A stretch of 64,000 bases of DNA from JAIXWP01 sp041391745 (GCA_041391745.1 JAWKNK010000018.1:1-64000); one strand, 5' to 3'; counted from the first letter of the stretch, positions 38,142 through 49,595 are shown. Notes: generated by a model from the sequence alone, not told the origin. Made by a program: numbers and translations.

Positions 38142-40858
38142 TTATCGGAAAAGTAAAATGTGTCCTTGATACTCGTGGTTCAATCCACCGTAGTCTGTGA
38201 CAATAAATTGATATTGATAAATACCATCCGCGGCGTAATAATCCCCGCCGCGGATGTTTCCTGTCCAGGCGTCTTCTAAATTATTACTTGTAAAAATTAA
38301 AGTGCCCCATCTGTCGTAGATGCGGCATTCCGCTGCCGTGGCACCCGTGTAACTCGGCCACCAAATATCATTCAACCCATCATTGTTTGGCGTGAAAGTG
38401 TTGGGCGCATAAAACAGCAATCCATCCACAAACACACGACCTTCGGTAACACCTACACAACCAAATTCATTGGTGACATACTGTGTTATATGGTGATATC
38501 CGCCTCTATAAAGGAGTGAGTAAAATCAAATGTTTCATACGAGGTGCCATCACTTATATAATAGTAGCAAGTGACAGCGTGCTCTGAGGTATTTTGAACA
38601 AAAATTTCTGGATGGAGAATATTTAGTTCGTCTGGAGAAACTTCAAAACTTGCAATTGGTTTTGGTAATACAACTACCGCATCATTAAGCGTAACAAATA
38701 AATTTCGAATACATCCAGTAGTTGTGAAAGCGTGGAGCGATACATCGTAAAAGCCTTGGTTTTCATAAATGTATGTCGGGTTTGCCACGGTTGATGTGCC
38801 TCCATCTCCGAAGTCCCAGTCGTAGAATACTTGTGTTTCCGATTCGGCTTGTGCATCAAAACTCACACGAAGTGGAGCACATCCTTCTCCGCCCGTCACG
38901 ATCGCGTCGATAGTGGGCACAGCCACAACCCACAATTCATCTTCGTAAGTTCGCTCACAATCGTTCTCATTAATTGTAAGTGATATTGGATAAGTGCCAG
39001 GCGCGTTGAAAGTAATATTTTGTGGATTCTGTAATGTTGTAGTTGGCAGGTTTGCAGCATCACCAAAGTCCCAAAAGAAGGTTGCTTCGTTGGTGGTGAA
39101 CCCCGTTGCCGTGAAATCGTATTCATTTACATCAAAGCACATCGGACCGTAATCCTGAAATCCTGGATTCAACAAATCATAAATCTCAAATGATAAAAAT
39201 GCAGTATCAGGACAAGTGTTGGGTGCACTTGAGATGAGCCGAATCACATAGAGTCCTGTATCCGGAAAAGTATACTCTGGACTTGGATTGAAAGAAATAT
39301 CTCCATTTCCAGGGGCACCAAAATTCCAGCTGAAATCAGTGGTGTTCTGACTGGAATTTTCAAATGTGTACGTTAATCCAGCGCAAAAACTTTCTTGAGG
39401 AACTATAGAGGAAATGGGTTCAGGTACATTATCAATTTCAAGAGTTGCTTCATCAAAACATCCGTCGTCTTCAATTTGGACATTAATAACATAGCTACTT
39501 AATTCGGGGTTTAAGAGGATGTTGTTCGGTGCAGTAGCGGTTGAAGTTGCTGGTACGGCTCCCGGCCCGAAGTCCCATGTGAATGTGGCCTGTGGTGTGA
39601 GATTCGCGTTGCTACTGAAATCATAACGAACGGAGTTGTTTATACATTCCGCACCGTCAAAATTGATTTCTGGGTCAATAGGATTTCGTACATCAAAAGT
39701 CGTAATCGCAGTATCTGCGCAAGGCCAACCAGGATTGGCAATGAGCATAATGGTATAGTCTCCTTGTTCGGTATAAGTGTAGCTTGGATTTTGCTCCGTG
39801 CTCACATCAGTATCAATTCCTGGAACACCAAAATCCCATTCAAAGAATGTTGCATTCGTAGAAATGTTACCAAACTCAACCGTCATCCCATCGCAAAAGG
39901 AAGTCTGCTCCGGAATAGTTGCGATGATATTGGGATCGCAAAGGGTGACATTAAATTGAAAATCTCTACTTGTAGTATTGATAGGCACACCATCTCTCCA
40001 TTCGGTGACACATACTCCAATTACGTATTGACCAATTTGATTGGCGGTACCAGTTATAAAACCGGTAACTGGATCTATTTCAAAAGGAGGATTGCTGGCA
40101 ATTTGATAAGTTTCATCATAACCTGTGGCCCATTGAACATTGGCATACGGAGGTGGAGCAGGAGTATCTGGTGCAGGATCGTCGGCAGATGCACCGTGAA
40201 AGGGCGTACAGAACTCATACGAAAGTGAATCGCCATCGACGTCACTAGCGCTATGGTCGAAGAAAAATTCGGCTCCCGCGCAAAGCGCCACAGGAGGGAA
40301 GTTATTGTAAGTAGCTGATGAGTTGACGCCTTCAGGTAACACATCAAAGCCAGGAATGGTAGTAGTAAAAGTAGCTCCCGCCCATTGCGGATTGATCAAA
40401 TTGATAATCGATGGATTGCGGCAACAACGCTGATAGACGAGCATATATCCATCATTGTTCGGTTGCAATGTAATATTCGTAGTATATCTCGCTTTTTGTA
40501 CACACAAATCAGGAGGAAGAATAAAGCAAGGGTTCTCTAGCTCGATGGGCACAAATTCAACATTGCTATTGAACAGTTCAACGTCCATGTCCAATTCCAA
40601 ACTATTGTTGGAAAGGTCGAATACACCAATGGAAGCAAACTCGTCAAAAGGTGTGTTGTTGCTGTTGGTAGGACCACAATCCCGATAAACAAAAAGGGTA
40701 ATTGTATAATTTCTCGAACCATCTGCATTCACTCCAGTGTAGGCATAATAAATCTCTCCACCTACAATGTGGGTTGCCATACCTTGTAACCCCAGAGCCA
40801 AAAAGAGGAGGGTGGTAGCGGCACTGAACCATATTTTTAGACTTACAGCGTAGTTCAA
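38142..40858 (-). CDS. PKD-repeat surface protein with gliding-motility-type (T9SS type B) C-terminus, one frameshift
   Basis: The signal-bearing N-terminus (FLALGLQGMATHIVGGEIYY) opens a conserved domain (YTITLFVYRDCGPTNSNNTP, then CCRNPSIINLINPQWAGATF). Four or more PKD-like repeats follow, such as FEWDFGVPGIDTDVSTEQNP and YDWDFGDGGTSTVANPTYIY. The frame stops at 38486. Shifting one base near 38510 gives RGGYHHITQYVTNEFGCVG and then the CHU_C/gliding C-terminal domain (FYAPNTFTPNNDGLNDIWWP, CRIYDRWGTLIFTSNN) to 38142. The total is about 905 residues. This protein type is exported by T9SS and probably forms surface adhesin or matrix structures. Confidence 0.85.
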
Positions 40859-40943
40859 TTCGGGTTGGTTAAGGAGTCTAAATATAGATATATTAACAAT
40901 AACTACATTTCCCTACTAGAAAGTTGCTTCTTAATTTCGTGGC

Positions 40944-41426
40944 ATGAATGAATTAACACATTTGGACAATAATGGGAATCCAACCATGGTGGATGTTGGT
41001 GGTAAAAATGTCACAAAGCGTACGGCTGTGGCCCAAGCTAGCGTAGTCTTTCCCGAAGAAGTGTGGATGAAATTGAGTCAAAATGAATTTGTTTCTAAAA
41101 AAGGCTCCGTGTTTCAGACGGCTATTATTGCTGGAATTTTGGGATTAAAGAAGACGTCTGACCTCATTCCATTGTGTCATCCGCTCATGATTTCTAAGGC
41201 TGACATTCAAATTGAACGAGACGATAAGGGCTTTTCGTTGCACGTTCAATGCACTGTTGCCCTCGATGGCAAAACAGGTGTGGAGATGGAAGCACTGACG
41301 GGAGCTTCAATTGCTGCTTTGACTATTTATGATATGTGCAAAGCCTTGTCTCATGAAATTAGAATTAAAGAGGTTAAACTCGTTTCGAAAACCGGAGGTA
41401 AATCCGATTATACCCACGTGTTATGA
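40944..41426 (+). CDS. moaC: MoaC, cyclic pyranopterin monophosphate synthase
   Basis: The 160-residue protein carries the MoaC signatures: MVDVGGKNVTKRTAVAQA, the active-site region LIPLCHPLMISKADI, and KTGVEMEALTGASIAALTIY followed by DMCKAL. MoaC rearranges the GTP-derived 3',8-cyclo intermediate to cyclic pyranopterin monophosphate in molybdenum cofactor synthesis. Length is normal. Its stop overlaps the start of the next gene (ATGA), so it is coupled to the mobA-like gene. No moaA, moaD or moaE is present in the window. Confidence 0.95.
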   Translation: MNELTHLDNNGNPTMVDVGGKNVTKRTAVAQASVVFPEEVWMKLSQNEFVSKKGSVFQTAIIAGILGLKKTSDLIPLCHPLMISKADIQIERDDKGFSLHVQCTVALDGKTGVEMEALTGASIAALTIYDMCKALSHEIRIKEVKLVSKTGGKSDYTHVL

Positions 41427-42517
41427 GCCACGGAAAATTAGATAAAAAGGAGAGGGGGAGGTTCTATTCAAAAGAACTAGCGATCTATGGTACTACCTGC
41501 AATCAGGTATCAGAACTTTTTCTTGCTTTAGAAAAAAAGACGAATCTAAAACTCGCATATATCGACGGAGATCATAGCAACAGAGATGCATTTGTAATCA
41601 ATCATATCGTAATAGGAGAAAGCGACACGCAGATTCAATTAAAGCGACATTTCAATGAATTTGATTTCCAATTTTTCAATAGTGAAATGGATGCTGTTGT
41701 TGTGAATGGAAATCATTTTGAAGCCTCAAAACAACTGATTGTTTTCAATCCTGAAAAAGAAAAATCTCTTGAAAAACGAAAGGGGCAATTAACGGAAATT
41801 ATTGCTTTTTATTGTGATGGAAAAAAGGAGGAAGCAGAGGCTTACTTCAATCATCATTTTCCTGAGTTGGAGAATAAGATTTTGCTAGAAAATGAAGATG
41901 ATTTAATACTTTGGTTTGTAAAGGAATTTGCAATCGTAGCACCAATAAAGGGACTCATTTTGGCAGGCGGAATGAGCACGCGTATGGGAAGTGATAAATC
42001 TAAAATGAAGTATCATAACACCGATCAAGTGGAGCACATTTCAAACTTGATGAAGGACCAAGGATTAGAAGTTTTTATTTCATGTCGAGAAGATCAAAAA
42101 GCGGGATTTTTGAATCGCGGTTTTCAAGTTGTTACAGATAAAATGATGGGTGTAGGACCAATGGCTGGAATGTGCAGCGCTTGGATGCAAGAGTCGGGCA
42201 CGGCTTGGCTTGCCATTGCAGTGGATATGCCTTTGATCAATGAAAGTTCCATTTCTCAGATTTTATCTTCACGAGATGCATCTAAATATGCGACTTGCTT
42301 TATGAATGAAGAAAAGCAATGGCCAGAACCACTTTTTACTATTTGGGAACCTCGCGCATATCAACGTATGATGCAGTTTATTTCTATAGGTATTAGTTGC
42401 CCGAGAAAAGTACTTATGAATAGCGATGTAAAATCGCTTCAAACAATGGATCAAAGAATACTAATTAACGCAAACTCTCCGGAGGATGCGGAAATGATTA
42501 AAAAAATACTTCAATAA
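41423..42517 (+). CDS. mobA: MobB-MobA-like fusion: molybdenum cofactor guanylyltransferase with degenerate N-terminal domain
   Basis: The C-terminal 190 residues (from about 175) are MobA-like: PIKGLILAGGMSTRMGSDKS (nucleotide-binding LAGGxSxRMGxDK), FISCREDQKAG, MGVGPMAGMCSAW and WLAIAVDMPLIN. They attach GMP to molybdopterin. The N-terminal 170 residues resemble MobB (ELAIYGTTCNQVSELFLALE, then KTNLKLAYIDGDH), but the P-loop has lost the GKT: it reads GTTCNQVS. The N-terminal domain may thus be a structural or binding module only. The gene overlaps moaC upstream and the thioesterase downstream (TAATG), forming a three-gene operon. Confidence 0.85.
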   Translation: MSHGKLDKKERGRFYSKELAIYGTTCNQVSELFLALEKKTNLKLAYIDGDHSNRDAFVINHIVIGESDTQIQLKRHFNEFDFQFFNSEMDAVVVNGNHFEASKQLIVFNPEKEKSLEKRKGQLTEIIAFYCDGKKEEAEAYFNHHFPELENKILLENEDDLILWFVKEFAIVAPIKGLILAGGMSTRMGSDKSKMKYHNTDQVEHISNLMKDQGLEVFISCREDQKAGFLNRGFQVVTDKMMGVGPMAGMCSAWMQESGTAWLAIAVDMPLINESSISQILSSRDASKYATCFMNEEKQWPEPLFTIWEPRAYQRMMQFISIGISCPRKVLMNSDVKSLQTMDQRILINANSPEDAEMIKKILQ

Positions 42518-42936
42518 TGAATTACGAACCTTACCGTCCCGAAATCAGATTTGCGGATTTGGATACTATGGGGCATGTGAATAATGCGATTTATTTGAGC
42601 TATTTCGAACAAGCGCGAATCCATTTCTTTCGCCAATTTTTTGGTGGAAAATGGGATTGGAGAAAGCATGGGATTTTAGTTGCACGAAATGAAATAGATT
42701 ACAAGGTGAGTATCCTTCTTCGTGATGATGTGCGCATCTATGTTGGGTGCAAGCACATGGGGTCGAAAAGCTTTACGCTCGACTACAGAATTACAGTAGA
42801 AAGAGATGGTCAGGAAGTTGTTGCTAGCACAGGCGCATCTGTGCTTGTATGCTTCAATCACTCTGATGGAAAAACTGCTCCTATTCCCGATGAATGGAGA
42901 ACTGTTTTCGAACAAATTCCTTCAGTTACCGCGTAA
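42517..42936 (+). CDS. Acyl-CoA thioesterase, 4HBT hot-dog family
   Basis: The 139-residue protein has the 4-hydroxybenzoyl-CoA thioesterase signature near its start: EIRFADLDTMGHVNNAIYLS followed by YFEQARIHF, including the catalytic Asp in D-x-x-G-H-V-N-N. The remaining strands (VARNEIDYKVSILLRDDVRI) fit a single hot-dog domain. It hydrolyses short acyl-CoA or similar thioesters; the substrate is unknown. It shares a TAATG junction with the mobA-like gene. Its last 11 bp overlap the end of the convergent amylase gene. Confidence 0.88.
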   Translation: MNYEPYRPEIRFADLDTMGHVNNAIYLSYFEQARIHFFRQFFGGKWDWRKHGILVARNEIDYKVSILLRDDVRIYVGCKHMGSKSFTLDYRITVERDGQEVVASTGASVLVCFNHSDGKTAPIPDEWRTVFEQIPSVTA

Positions 42937-44832
42937 GCTGCAATACCAAAGAAGACTTGGGAGCAATTTCCAAGTTTTCTTTTAGTACAATGGCTTGTCC
43001 TGAAATGATGTCTACTCCTAAGGCATAGTCGTGAAGGCTTTCAGCGAATCTTGAAAGCTTGATTTCTTTGCTCTCGTCATTCAAATTGTGAACGACCATC
43101 ACTGCATTTTTTTCATCATACCTGAAATAGATGTAGGTGTTGTCTTCAGGTACAAACTGTTTTAGATTGGCGTCTTTGAGCCACTTGTTTTCATTCCGCC
43201 ATTGCATCATGCGCTGCACGAAAAGAAAGGCTTCCAATTCTTTTCCCTCTAAATTTTTACTGTCGAATTTGTTTATTGAATCCCCGGCCCATCCGCCTGG
43301 GAAATCTTCACGAACAAGTGCATCTGGATTTGCATAATTTTTCATTAAAAATTCATGTCCATAATAAATGCAAGGAATTCCTCTCAAGGTAAAGAGCATT
43401 GTATTCGCGATTTTCCATTTTGCAAAATCCTCATTTATTACACTATAAAATCTGCTTAAATCATGATTGTCTAGGAAGGTCACATTTCGTGAGGGTTTTT
43501 CATATAAAAAGTCATGCGAAAGCGTCAATTCAATTCTTCTCAATCCTTCTTCCCAACCGAAGTTTTCGTTGAGACCCTTAGTGATTGCGAAATACAATTG
43601 AAAATCTGTAACACCATCCAAGTTTGAATTGAATGATTTATTCAATCCATTGTTTTCAGTATACCAAGCTTGAATAGGGGAGCCTTGAACCCAAGTTTCA
43701 CCAAATAGTAAAAAGTGGGGGTACTCTTTTTTAATAGCTGTATTGAGATCACTCATGAATTTTTGATCGGGGTAAGAATAGGTGTCGATTCGAAAAGCAT
43801 CGATTCCTGAATATTCAATCCACCAAATAGAGTTTTGAATGAGATATTTAGCCAAATGTGGATCTTGCTGATTCAAATCAGGCATATGGTTGTCGAACCA
43901 TCCATTGAGCATTGTGTTTCTGTCGATATCACTAGCATAAGGGTCCATAAGTGTTTCCGCGCGGTAGTTGGTGCGCACAAATTCTTTAGACCAGTGAAAC
44001 CAATTGCTATCAGGTAGCGCTTTAAAAAGCTTGTGTTCTAATCCCCAGTGGTTGTACACCACGTCCCACACCATTTTGATTCCGTTTTCATGGCATTTTT
44101 GAGTGAGATTTTTAAAATCCTCATTCGTGCCGAATCTCCTGTCTATAAGGTAGGAGTCGGTTGCTGCATAGCCGTGGTAGCTTTCTTTCTTTTGATCATT
44201 TTCAAGGAGAGGGTTAATCCAAAGAGCTGTAATTCCTAAGTTTTTAATGTAGTCAATGCGGTTTTCGATTCCTTTGATATCACCGCCATGACGAAGTTTA
44301 ATTCCTGTTCGATCTGCATTAGGTTCGTTCATTGCTGGGTTGTTGTCATTCGATGGGTCGCCATTCGAAAAGCGATCGGGAAACAACAAGTACATGTTGT
44401 CGCTTTGATCCAGACCTGTTGGGGAGTAAGAGTTGTTTTCCAAGATGGGAAATGCCACGAAGGTTCCTTTTTTAGCATCAACTGGTGTAATTTTAAAGTA
44501 AAGCGTTTCAGGCATTTGATTGGCTGAAATTCCGATGCTTACATAAACAAAGTCCTTGTTTTTAGCGGGTTCAACAGAAGTAATTCGTGTGCTTATCGAC
44601 GTTGTTTTTTTATCATATTGAAATAGCTCAATGGTCGCATTTGCAATGTTTTGACCCTGAAACAAGAGTTCAATATTGTTCATTTTCATGCTCGTCCACC
44701 AGTTAGCAGGCTGAATAGTAGTCTGGTAGACTTCTTTTTAATTGCAAAAGTCGTTAGGGAAATGACGGTGAAAACTGTAGAAATCAAGCACTTAATAGCA
44801 CTTTGTTTATAATCTCTTTTTGAAAATTTCAT
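42926..44832 (-). CDS. Secreted GH13 alpha-amylase-family enzyme (neopullulanase/cyclomaltodextrinase-like), one frameshift
   Basis: The 587-residue frame starting at 44689 lacks an export signal. In the neighbouring frame MKFSKRDYKQSAIKC..VFTVISLTTFA starts at 44832. Adding one A to the AAAAA run near 44745 joins them as ...FAIKKEVYQTTIQPANWWTS, the usual N-terminal IQPANWW of secreted GH13 enzymes. The barrel shows the catalytic residues: nucleophile Asp in SGIDAFRIDTYSYPD, acid/base Glu in FLLFGETWVQGS and the third Asp in NVTFLDNHDLSRF. KMVWDVVYNHWG is region I. It cleaves alpha-1,4 glucans, probably in the periplasm. It diverges from the CBM-like secreted protein at 44918. Confidence 0.9.
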
Positions 44833-44838
44833 ATGAGG

Positions 44839-44869
44839 TTGTTGTAAATGTCGAAAATAATTACATTTG
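44839..44869 (+). promoter_or_regulatory. Bacteroidota-type promoter
   Basis: A -7 element TACATTTG (consensus TAnnTTTG) at 44862-44869 lies 17 bp after TTG at 44842-44844 (-33 region). It overlaps the first possible ATG of the downstream frame at 44867. This supports translation starting at 44918 instead. Confidence 0.5.
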
Positions 44870-44917
44870 GAAAGTGTTAAAAGTACACCAAGTATAAAAC
44901 CCAAACAAACAAAACCT

Positions 44918-46717
44918 ATGAAAAAAATCTACACAATGCTTTTTGCGATGTTAGCTTTTGGTGCCCTCAACGCTCAGGTGATGGTAACACTAAATGTTGA
45001 CATGATGAATGAGACAGTGAGTCCAAATGGAGTTCACGTTGCAGGTAATTTCAATGACTTCGACTACGATGGAAATGCTGAAAACCCTGATTATGTGAAC
45101 TGGGATCCTGCTGCTCACGAAATGACGGATATGGGTGGTGGATTATATTCTATCACTTTCATGTTAGTACCAGGTACTTACGAGTACAAATTCATCAACG
45201 GTAACGATTGGCCAGACAACGAAGTAGTTCCAAACGCTTGCTCTGTAAGCTTAGACAATGGTAATCGCTTCGTGGTAGTTGGCGAAGAAATGGTTGAAAT
45301 TGATCCAATTTGCTTCGGCGAATGTGCATTCTGCGGAGAAAGCGTAGTACGTTTCCGTGTTGATATGTCATTGGTTGATGAAGATGGAGATGGAACTCCT
45401 GGTGAGCCTGGTGAAGATATTTGGCCTGATGGCGTATCAGTAGCTGGTGACTTCCAAAACCCATTCGGAGACGAAGGTGACTGGACTCCTGGTATGATTT
45501 GGTTGACTGACCCGGACGGCGATATGATTTATGAAGCGAACTACAACGTTGGTTCAATGACTTCAATTGTTTACAAGTTCATCAACGGTAACGATTGGAT
45601 TTATCCAAACGAAAACGTTTCAGGCGACTGTTCTGACGGTGGTGGAAACAGACTTACCGCTATTGCTGGTTCAACAGTTCTACCAGTAGTTTGCTGGAGC
45701 TCTTGTGGTTCTTGCGTGGCACCGACTCCTGTAACTTTTAATGTTAACATGGCTCTTCAAACAGTATCTCCAAACGGAGTTCACTTAGCTGGTTCATTTG
45801 GATCTTCAGGATATCCAAACTGGTCTCCAGGTGAAATTGAAATGACAGACGGCGACGGTGATGGTATTTACAGTGTAACATTAAACCTTCAGCAAGGAGA
45901 CTACCAATACAAATTTGTAAATGGTAACAACTGGGATGGTCCAGACAACTCAAATGAATCTGTACCTGGTGAATGTTCTTCTGGTGGAAACCGTGGTATT
46001 ACAGTTGGTGAAGAAGAAGCGTCGGTAACATATTGTTACAATCAATGTACATCAGATTGTATTGCTGATCCAGATCCAGCCACAGTTACTTTCCAAGTAG
46101 ACATGTCTAGCACAGCTCCAAGCGCAGAAGGTGTTTGGTTGATTTCTGGTGCTACTAACCCACAGTGGCAGGCAGGTGCGGTTCAAATGACTGATGATGA
46201 TGGTGATATGATTTACACTTGTAGCTTCTTGATTTCAGGACCAGCAGCAGTACTTTACAAATTCGTTAATGGGGATGTAAGTAACTCGGCAAACGACGAA
46301 GGTGTACCTTCAGGTTCTACTGGCGGTATTGCTGATTGCGCTATTGAAAATGGACTTGGTGGTTACAACAGAACCTTCAACAGATCAGGAGTGGATGAAA
46401 CTATATCTTCTGTATGTTTCAACGAATGCGCTCCATGTATCGTATCTGTAGAAGAAAATGATTTCGTTGGAAATCTCTCTATCTATCCAGTTCCAGCTTC
46501 TGATATGTTGACAATCAATTTCAACACAGCAGTAGCTAATGCAGTTGAAATTAGCCTTATCAACAACCTCGGACAAGTAGTTCGTGTTAAAAACCTTGGA
46601 ACAGTTTCAGGTTCACGCACTATTCAAATGGATGTTAATGGTTTAGCTTCAGGAATTTACGCTCTTCAATTCAGCAATGGATCACAGCGCGTAGTGAAGA
46701 CTATTTCAGTGAAATAA
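44918..46717 (+). CDS. Secreted protein with four starch-binding-like E-set repeats and T9SS type A domain
   Basis: The start MKKIYTMLFAMLAFGALNAQ at 44918 gives a clean signal peptide; the frame extends to 44867 but that codon lies in the promoter. Four repeats of about 130 residues follow, each with a pattern like VNMALQTVSPNGVHLAGSF, GDGIYSVTLNLQQGDYQYKF and VNGNNW. They resemble the AMPK/CBM48 or CBM20-type early-set fold that binds glucans (VxLAGxF..W....M....DG.Y......G.Y.YKFVNG). Paired cysteines end each repeat. The C-terminus (NLSIYPVPASDMLTINFNTA) is a T9SS sorting domain. It faces away from a GH13 gene, so a glucan-binding role is plausible. Confidence 0.8.
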   Translation: MKKIYTMLFAMLAFGALNAQVMVTLNVDMMNETVSPNGVHVAGNFNDFDYDGNAENPDYVNWDPAAHEMTDMGGGLYSITFMLVPGTYEYKFINGNDWPDNEVVPNACSVSLDNGNRFVVVGEEMVEIDPICFGECAFCGESVVRFRVDMSLVDEDGDGTPGEPGEDIWPDGVSVAGDFQNPFGDEGDWTPGMIWLTDPDGDMIYEANYNVGSMTSIVYKFINGNDWIYPNENVSGDCSDGGGNRLTAIAGSTVLPVVCWSSCGSCVAPTPVTFNVNMALQTVSPNGVHLAGSFGSSGYPNWSPGEIEMTDGDGDGIYSVTLNLQQGDYQYKFVNGNNWDGPDNSNESVPGECSSGGNRGITVGEEEASVTYCYNQCTSDCIADPDPATVTFQVDMSSTAPSAEGVWLISGATNPQWQAGAVQMTDDDGDMIYTCSFLISGPAAVLYKFVNGDVSNSANDEGVPSGSTGGIADCAIENGLGGYNRTFNRSGVDETISSVCFNECAPCIVSVEENDFVGNLSIYPVPASDMLTINFNTAVANAVEISLINNLGQVVRVKNLGTVSGSRTIQMDVNGLASGIYALQFSNGSQRVVKTISVK

Positions 46718-46736
46718 TTGAATTTTAATATTCGCA

Positions 46737-46775
46737 AAGGAGCCCTCTGGAAATTCCAGAGGGCTTTTTTTTTTG
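46737..46775 (+). terminator. Rho-independent terminator
   Basis: Perfect stem GCCCTCTGG / CCAGAGGGC with loop AAATT, followed by ten T. It ends the transcript of the E-set repeat protein 20 bp after its stop. Confidence 0.95.
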
Positions 46776-46886
46776 TTCATAAATGTTCAAAAACCAAGTT
46801 TTTTACACAGAGTGTTTCAAATTTGAGCATATCGTTTATATTTGGCGTGATAATCTTAATCACCTTATACCAAAATCAAACATCAC

Positions 46887-49418
46887 ATGAAGAAACATTT
46901 ACTTACGCTTTTTGCAGCAGGTTTTCTTAGTGCAGTGAGTATGGCGCAAGTAGTAGGAATCACCATTGAGCCGTTTTACACGGACGATGGAACAGTCGCT
47001 GGCTATCCTACGGGCTACACTACTTATCGAATTTATGCCGACGTTACAGACCCGAACGATTTGGTTCTAGGGGTTGCTGGTTTCAACGAGGCACCATTAG
47101 CTTTGAACGTTCCAGACGGAATTTGGAGCCATCCAGAGCCATCAGGTGTTGAAGCAGATGAAAATAACTGTAATTTGTATTCAGTGTTTCCAGCTTTACA
47201 ATATGACTCTTATGTAACTGTAGGTCGTACTTGTAACACAGATCCAGGTGGGGATATCTTCTCAGTAGAGGATGGAGCTCAACCTTGGAGATCAAAATTT
47301 GATACTAACCCAGTTGGTGACGGAAACATTTTGTTGAACACTACCATCGGTGGTGCTTGGCAGTGTCTTCCAAGTGATCCAAGCGGAAATATTTATACAA
47401 ACGTTGTTGCTGGTGACGATTATCGCGTTTTGATTGCACAAATTACTACTTCAGGTAGCATTTGTGGATCTTTCAACGTAGTAGGTCGTGCAGCAGGTAC
47501 AACAGGTAGCCAAACTGCTACTTCTTTGGCATTTGGTACTGGTGACTGCGGTCTTCCAGGTTGTACTAACCCAGATGCATTGAACTACGATCCAGATGCA
47601 GGATTCAACAACGGTACTTGCTTAATGCCATGTTCACTTGAGTTCGCAGAAGTTACTATCGTTAACCCAACTTGTTTTGGCGATAATAACGGATCATTCA
47701 CTGTAGTTGCAGGTGGTAACCAAGACATCGTTGAAATTGAAATCAACGGTGGTGATGCATTTCCTATCAACTCAGGTTCTTATTCTATGAACGGTTTAGG
47801 TGAAGGTTCTTATACTGTAACTATCCGTGATAGAAAATTTGAAAATGAATTGTTCAACCCAGGTGGTGCTTACGGTTCATGTGAAGCTACAGAATTCATT
47901 GAAATCTACACTGCACCTATCGAGTTTGGTTCAATTACAACGTCAAACGTTACTTGTGGTGGCGATAATGATGGTTGCGCTTCAACTTCTTTCACTGGTG
48001 GTGAGGGCACTGTTATGTTTACTATTCACATGGCAGCTAGCGGAAACGCTTTAACTGATGAGAATGGTGATGACATTATGCTTCCTACAGCAGAGTATTG
48101 TGGATTTGGTGGTGGAAACTACTATTTCATGGCTCAGGATGAAAACGGATGTACTGCACAATCAAACAACTTCAGCATCGTATCACCTCCTACCTTGAAT
48201 ATCCTTCTTGGAAATGGAGTGGATGCAACTTGTTTTAACTCTCCAAATGCTACACAAGTATTTAGCTGGAGCGGTGGAACTGGTGACGTTGATTGGAGCA
48301 TGGAAGATGATGGTGTTTATGACATCGAAGGAAATCCATCTAACTTAGTATTGACAGGTCTTACTCCGGGAACATATATGTTATATGGTCAAGATACAAA
48401 CGGATGTACAGCTTCTTTGGAATATACTATCGACGGAGGTCCAGCAATTACTGCTGAAACAACTGTGATGACTCCAACATGTGCTGGCAACGAAGATGCT
48501 ACTGTATCAATCGCTGCTGCTGGTGGAACTGGTATTCTTCTTTATGACTGGGCTTGTGAAGGAAATTATTCTTCTCAAGATTTGTTCGGTCCGCTTGCTC
48601 TGGAATGTACTCTATCTGCGTTCAGGACGAAGCAGGTTGTACTTTGACTGTTGACGTTGAAGTTGTAGATGCTGAAGCTGTAATGGCTGAAGTAACTTCT
48701 ATGAGCATTTCATGTAATGGTGAGCAGGATGGTTCTATCTCTGTAAGCGCTATGGGTGGTACAGGTACTTATACTTATAGCATTGATGGAGTAAACTTAC
48801 CAAGACGATGCAAACTTTACAGGTCTTGCTGCTGGTCCTTATGATGTATATGTAATGGATAGCAACAACTGTGAGTATTCAATGATGGAAGCTGCTACAA
48901 TTTCAGAACCAGAAGTGTTGGCTGTTACACTTGATGATTTCGGTGGTGACGGTGGAAACAACGACGGTTTTGTAAACGTAACTGTTACTGGTGGTACTCC
49001 TGATTATGTTTACACATGGTCTGATGGTCAAGGTTTCACTTCAGGTGATGAAGACCTTGCAGGTGTTGGTGTTGGTACTTACACACTATCTGTAACTGAC
49101 GCAAACGGTTGTTCAGTTGATATGACTGCTAGTGCAACTATCACAGGTATCAACGAAATCGTTGACGGTGTTAGCTTCACGATCAATCCAAACCCAACTA
49201 ACGGTAAATTCTTCTTGAATGTTCAAGGTCTTTCTGGTCAAAAGTTGACTTATAAAGTTCTTGACACTACAGGTCGCTTGATTGCTTCTAAAGAACTTGG
49301 AAACAACAGCGGAAACAGAATGGAACAGGTTGACGTAACTGGCGTTGCAGCTGGTGTTTACTATGTTCAATTGATCGTTGGTGAAAACGTAGGAACAATC
49401 AAATTGGTGAAAAACTAA
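46887..49418 (+). CDS. Large T9SS cargo protein with SprB-like repeats, two frameshifts
   Basis: Three frames (46887-48647, 48605-48844, 48855-49418) make one protein of about 843 residues. It has a signal peptide (LLTLFAAGFLSAVSMAQ), an N-terminal domain shared in outline with the 37166 protein, and a TSP3-like loop GCTNPDALNYDPDAGFNNGT. SprB-type repeats follow (VNPTCFGDNNGSFTVVAGG, SISCNGEQDGSISVSAMGGT, GGTPDYVYTWSDGQG). The type A sorting domain is FTINPNPTNGKFFLNVQG. One missing base near 48598 (GCTGCTGG expected) and one extra T near 48798 explain the breaks. SprB repeats are typical of mobile surface adhesins in gliding Bacteroidota. Confidence 0.85.
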
Positions 49419-49444
49419 TTTAGATTAGATAATACTTAAGTAAA

Positions 49445-49476
49445 GCCTCCCCAACCATTGGTTGGGGAGGCTTTTT
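49445..49476 (+). terminator. Rho-independent terminator
   Basis: Perfect 12-bp stem GCCTCCCCAACC / GGTTGGGGAGGC with loop ATT, followed by TTTTTG. It ends the SprB-repeat protein transcript. Confidence 0.95.
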
Positions 49477-49595
49477 GTTTTGGTGCAACTTAGCCCTTCA
49501 AGAATTGGTCAATATTTTCGATAACAATGTATTATCCTATTGATAATGTGGACGTTTATCACTATTATTACAACTTGAAACCAAACCAATTAATT

